From Capitulum mitella (lineage: Eukaryota; Arthropoda; Thecostraca; Pollicipedomorpha; Pollicipedidae), in NCBI GenBank assembly GCA_030062745.1, contig CP099839.1:749001-813000 (forward strand): a DNA stretch of 64,000 nucleotides, read 5' to 3'. Every line of letters starts with the position of its first letter. Position 1 is the stretch's first letter. The notes beneath the pieces were generated by a model. That model saw nothing but the letters and a program-made list of their open reading frames with translations, was not told where the DNA came from and did not search any database. Below, piece by piece: positions 59,750 to 64,000 of this stretch. The translations under genes were made by a program, and so were the position numbers.

Positions 59750-60170
59750 GATATGGATGGTAGGTCAGCGGGTCGTCGACAAGGGGGGGGGATGAAAGAC
59801 GCTGACCGTGGTTCCGAAGTGTACTTCAGCGACTGGGTAAGTATGGAAGGTCAGCGAGTCGTCGACAGAGGGGGGGGGAGGGATGGAAGACGCTGACCGT
59901 GGTTTCGGAGTGTATTTCAGTGACTGGGTAAGTATGGAAGATCAGCGAGTCAGCGACAGGGGGGGGGGAATGGAAGACGCTGACCGTGGTTTCGGAATGT
60001 ACTTCAGCGACTAGGTAAATATGGTGGGTCAGCGAGTCGTCGACAGGGGGGGGGGGGGTAGAAGACGCTGACCGTGGTTTCGGAGTGTACTTCAGCGACT
60101 GGGTAAGTATGGAAGGTCAGCGAGTCAGCGACAGGGGGGGGGGGGTAGGAAATGCTGGCCTTGGGTCGGG
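59750..60170 (+). repeat. Tandem repeat, about 88-bp unit, five copies with poly-G runs
   Basis: Units begin at about 59,763, 59,849, 59,940, 60,027 and 60,115 with GGTCAGCGAGTCGTCGAC or a variant, followed by a run of 9, 9, 10, 13 and 12 G. Then come GACGCTGACCGTGGTTTCGG, a TTCAG, seven bases, and GTAAGTATGG (GTAAATATGG once). A frame through part of it reads VYFSDWVSMEGQRV, but the variable G runs break any common frame. The unit may derive from an exon-intron junction of some gene. Confidence 0.9.
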
Positions 60171-60179
60171 TTGGAAATG

Positions 60180-60237
60180 CCCAGTCATTATCTCCGCCGC
60201 AGGGGATGATAATGACTGGGGACGGGGATGCATCCCC
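60180..60237. repeat. Perfect 13-bp hairpin followed by a 14-bp palindrome
   Basis: CCCAGTCATTATC (60,180-60,192) pairs with GATAATGACTGGG (60,208-60,220) around a 15-base loop. GGGGATGCATCCCC (60,224-60,237) is an uninterrupted palindrome. Confidence 0.9.
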
Positions 60238-60886
60238 TCCAGCCATCAGATCGGTGGGAATTATACCCCCAATAATTGCCGATTGTAGGCTCCAATATTT
60301 GTACCCGAAAAGCCTATGCTGCAGTCGCTGGGAATTGCAAGCAAAAACGTATACATTTGTACTTTATTTTGGTTTGTTCCTGCTGTTGAATCTGGCAGTA
60401 ATTGGCAGTTATACTGATATTCAAAAATGGTGCAGTCCAAGGCAGGACTTAGCATGGGCACCTGCATATCAACTCTTGTCCGACGGTTACAGGATCAGGA
60501 CGGATATAAGAAAATCATTAATAAGAACGCATTCGTATTTTGTGAACTATCGAGTGCTAATAAGTTAGTGCTGGAAACTATGCAAATTCGTGCTTTTATT
60601 TTCTATAGTTCGCTAAGGATGTAACAGGAAGCCACTGACGGAGCCATGGGGCAAGTTTCGGTGCAAGACGGTGCACAGTACTACAGTAAACTCGTCTCAG
60701 CGGTCAACCCTTTGTCATTTTCCAAAACGAAAGCTTAGCTGTCGAAGCGCAGACAGGAGTAGGTTGGTCAGGTAAGGTATTATTAGGTTTGGATATGCAT
60801 TTGAAGCTGCTAACACAGACAGGTTGTACGTAATTTGGCCAGCGAGTGGTGGTTTGTTCAGCTGTCGTTGGTAGTGCCATCGTCAG
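60238..60886. other. No recognisable feature
   Basis: About 650 bases without a supported gene. A frame at 60,152-60,568 is not recognisable. Confidence 0.4.
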
Positions 60887-61890
60887 GTGACGTTTTCCTC
60901 TCGTGTGATCGTCAGCGTTCATGACTCCACGGAATGGGCGTATTCCATTTCCAGGGGCTCCACGGAAGATCGTATTGTTCAGGATATGCTTGCCATGAAC
61001 AAGTGTCTACTTCTGAAGAAGAATGATGTTTTTTTTTGTTTTCATTGCACGGTCGGCAAGTGGCAAGCTCCCTTGACATGAAGAACACTTTCTGGAATTT
61101 GCGCTTGTCGAGAGAGTCGAGCGAAATATGTGCATTTCATGCCCTTCGCAAAACATACCATTCGCGCCGTATGCCTTTGCGATGCATGCAGTCATCTTAC
61201 TTTTTATTTGTGGTCATGCACAAAATATGTGGTGATATTCCGGGGGTGCGTGTATACGCTGATAATGTGCTGCTGACTAGCGTTAATCTCGACGACCATT
61301 GCAAGCTCCTTAGCACGGTTCTTGACATGCTGAAATTTTCTAGTCCAAAGCTGTCTCCCGGTAAGTGCAGTGTTGGTGTCAGCCGACTGAATTATCTTGG
61401 CCATGAGATCACGCCGGAGGGTGTTTCCATAGCCCCACACGGCATCCAGTGAATTGGAAACCTCCAGGTTCCCAGTTCTGTAAAGGTAGTAGAGGCTTTA
61501 CGGTTTTTTCGTGGTTCCGAAAGTTCATCCCGTCGTTTTCGACTCTGACGATGCCTTTGGTTGATTTGTCGAATCCGACAAAGTTATACTGGAACGAAGA
61601 ACTGAACCGATCCTTGTGAGAGACGCCCGTTTGAGCGGACCGGCGTTATCGTAACCCAGGCAGGGCGTCTGTTTCGTGATGTACACGGACAGAACTATGT
61701 GTGGCGCTGGCCAGATTTTGTGCCCGGTACAGGAAGACGTCGAGCGATTTATTGCTTTCAGCGGCAGCAAATACAACCACAGTCCGAGAACGTGGTCGAT
61801 CTACGAACCTGAAGTCGACAGCTTCATCCAGGCGCCCGCTTACAGAGGTGAAGCCAACTCGTATGATGCTGCCTTCGGTGATCTTGTCTC
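60887..61890 (+). mobile_element. Ty3/Gypsy-type LTR retrotransposon fossil (pol fragment)
   Basis: The clearest part, 61,036-61,452, encodes a reverse transcriptase segment of the Ty3/Gypsy class, recognisable from a VYADN-containing palm region and LSPGKCSVGVSRLNYLGHEI. Weaker similarity extends on both sides, upstream toward the start of the domain and downstream toward the RNase H region. The element is broken, with several breaks over about 1 kb, and no LTRs are visible nearby. It is an old copy. Confidence 0.7.
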
Positions 61891-62374
61891 CTAATAGTTA
61901 AGAATTTTAACATCAATCCAGTATGACAATGCATAGTGATCAGCTAAAAATCGGCGTTTGCCTCCCCCTCCCCCTAACTCCAGCAGTGGTAGATTTGGGT
62001 GAGATCTCGTTGGAACAATGGCGGAAAGGGTCGGCAGTTGGGAGCGGACGTTCAGGATCTGGAGACAGTCCGTGGCATTTTGTGACGAGACAGAATCGTG
62101 CGATGCTCTATCGTTTCCGTTGAGCAGTCCATGCAGGACGAATACATGCGTGACATTAGCAAACTCGTTTAATCCGTAATTTGCGAATTCGAACAGCGGA
62201 GGGTAAAGCGCGCCGTTGTAACCACGAATCGAAGTGTCCTTCGGTGTCGGGTCGGGTCGGGTCGAGCGCCGTCGTAGCCTGGATGAGGAGCCAGACAATA
62301 GATCCGGTGCGTAGCAGGAGCTGGATTCGAGGTCCAGAACGGACAGTTGTATTTAGCCAGAAACCGAAAGCCTG

Positions 62375-62376
<2 letters not shown>
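61891..62376. other. No recognisable feature
   Basis: About 490 bases between the Gypsy fossil and the TA microsatellites. Nothing is recognised with confidence. Confidence 0.4.
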
Positions 62377-62426
<50 letters not shown>

Positions 62427-62455
62427 AAACCGAAAGCCAGAAAACCGAAAGTCTG

Positions 62456-62497
<42 letters not shown>
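62377..62497. repeat. Two (TA)n microsatellites in a duplicated unit
   Basis: TA runs at 62,377-62,423 and 62,456-62,497. Each is preceded by AACCGAAAG(C/T)CTGC, so a unit of about 80 bases containing the microsatellite has been duplicated in tandem. Confidence 0.9.
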
Positions 62498-62499
<2 letters not shown>

Positions 62500-63824
62500 C
62501 AGCTACAGTAAAGGTACATTGCATCTTTATCGAAATACTGAAGTGCATTTCATCCATGCAGTACTATACAAAAATGACATAGATCTGTAACAATACAAGC
62601 CCAGTGAGCTTAGGCCGAAATTCTGTACTTTCACGTTTGCTAGATTGGCTTCTGGGGTCACCTTTGCTATATCCCCAGATCAAAATGACATGGTGGAGCC
62701 CCTGTGTCCAGCGACTTCAAACTCTGGTTGTGTAGTAATAGCCGTGCTTGGGGGGAAATTACTATTTGTCTCCCCCTCCCCCCACTGCGGTTGCGGGGTA
62801 TGGCGGAGATGCCCCCCGCCCCTTGAATCCGACAGTAACCAAGGGACGGCAAAGGGGTACACCTCAGCATGTGCGTCTCGCTCACATTAGGCTAAGTCGA
62901 TGGATGCTGTGAATCTAGTGCTGGTCAACCTACTCACCAAATTTCAGCCGCCTACGTCATTACTGACGGCACTCAGAAGTCCCCGAGTCGAAATCGAAAC
63001 GCGTGCCTATGGATCCTCACGTGGATCGCACGTGGCTGCCGGCCACAAAAGCGAGTAACCGCAAGGGAGCCCATGTTGCCACCAAGTCCTGATTCAACAG
63101 CGCCCGCCGTTTGACCTGCGCGCGTGGTTAATCGAATTCTGCAGCAGTGTGGCTTCCGCCACGCGGTACGTGCCACGCAACCCGAAAACAAATCGCTCCG
63201 AAACCTACACCATAAGTTTCGCCGCCGAGCGAGCGCATCCGACAATGTCACTTGTGTCGCGATCGGCTGGCGAGTTTGGACGCTAGACGCTGGGAAGCTT
63301 GGACGCGCGGGTTGACTGACTGACTCACAAACAACTCGATCTGAAGTTTTTCGAAAGTCCGCCATGTATGAAATCTCACTCGGTAAAAGCGTGCAAAACA
63401 CGCTTTCAGGTCCTTTGATTTTAAACAAGAGATACATTTATGAGGAATGGAACCCGTAAAGAGATTCTGACTTGTTCACCCATTTCCAAGGCCCCAGCGC
63501 CACCCCTACAAGAAATGTAAAAATTATTGGCGTTTCTCCCCACAGAAAGTTCATCTCCCAGTTTCTTGCTTCATTTGCACTTTGAAAGAACAAGGATTCT
63601 CATGGTAGCCGGAAATTCTTGTTCTGAGTGGTATAGCGCTGGAGCGTCGTGGTTTTATTCCAGTGGTGTTTTTGACAGGTTGAAACAAAATATCAAAGCT
63701 GACTGATGTTGTTCCCTTTTAATGCAGTGTATGTATCAACATTTCACTTCACTGGTATGGCGAAAGGGAAGGGATTTCCATGTTATCCGGAAGCTGCTAA
63801 TAAGACCGGCGCCGGGCTGCCATG
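62498..63824. other. No recognisable feature
   Basis: About 1.3 kb. A minus-strand frame at 62,973-63,437 (154 codons) has no recognisable domain, and I do not call it. Confidence 0.4.
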
Positions 63825-63977
63825 GGTCGTCAGGTAAAACTACCTGAACCTGTGTGGTCTGTCGGCAGAAAGTCATCACATATTCGAAGACAAGTTGTTT
63901 ACGTTACCAAAGTGAATGGCAAGCATGTTTTCGTCAGTGACAAAGTTAATTTATCACCTCAGTTGGATTTTCCTTGA
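63825..63977 (+). mobile_element. Possible Gypsy-type pol tail fragment
   Basis: A short frame reading PEPVWSVGRKSSHIRRQVVY and continuing with VTKVNGKHVFVSDKV faintly resembles the C-terminal end of Gypsy-type polyproteins. If so it could belong to the same old element as 60,887-61,890, about 2.4 kb upstream, which is a plausible distance. The similarity is weak, and it is a broken fossil at best. Confidence 0.2.
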
Positions 63978-64000
63978 AACTCGCTCAGTGGGGAATTCCG

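Noticed and set aside
1-64000. tRNA, rRNA genes or CRISPR arrays
   Set aside because: No tRNA-like box A/B pair with cloverleaf, no rRNA core and no spacer-repeat array was seen; the regular repeats are plain tandem arrays.

Overview
The window looks like a piece of an animal nuclear genome, most likely a protostome and probably an arthropod. Three things suggest this. There are two single-exon genes of animal-specific families. One is a beta-adrenergic-like octopamine receptor (octopamine receptors are a protostome group). The other is a lysyl oxidase-like protein with two SRCR domains, the layout known from insects. The rest is gene-poor DNA full of short non-autonomous DNA transposons, decayed LINE pieces, minisatellites and AT microsatellites. 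A crustacean would fit, but that is inference and the species cannot be read from the sequence.

Layout. 1-16.3 kb is AT-richer and repeat-dominated: TTAA-flanked MITEs of two families (two copies of one family stand tail to tail at 6.76-9.11 kb), an hAT-type MITE, a 193-bp element with perfect 27-bp inverted repeats, and a LINE ORF1 remnant. 16.5-44 kb alternates GC-rich, CpG-rich patches of 0.4-2 kb with ordinary DNA. The octopamine receptor (25,636-27,138, + strand) lies in the longest patch. Several minisatellites (32, 37, 45, about 58 and about 30 bp periods) and a LINE 3' end lie in or beside the others. 44-53.6 kb is mostly featureless apart from MITEs. The lysyl oxidase-like gene (53,658-55,578, - strand) sits in another GC-rich patch. 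From 56.5 kb to the end come another TTAA MITE, an hAT MITE, an 88-bp tandem repeat with poly-G runs and splice-site-like motifs, a Ty3/Gypsy fossil and two TA microsatellites.

How the genes work together. Nothing in the sequence links the two genes. One would be a plasma-membrane amine receptor coupled to G proteins; the other would be a secreted copper enzyme that crosslinks extracellular matrix. They are about 26 kb apart, on opposite strands, and share only intronless coding regions and codons that end almost always in G or C.

The points most worth a second look are: perfect nuclear-receptor-type hexamer arrays (AGGTCA) carried by both MITE families, the 2.3-kb inverted MITE pair, a strong-context 7-codon uORF overlapping the receptor start codon, and an apparent one-base shift inside a 69-bp coding repeat of the lysyl oxidase-like gene. 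Many long open frames in the GC-rich patches are probably by-products of low stop-codon density and are not listed as genes.
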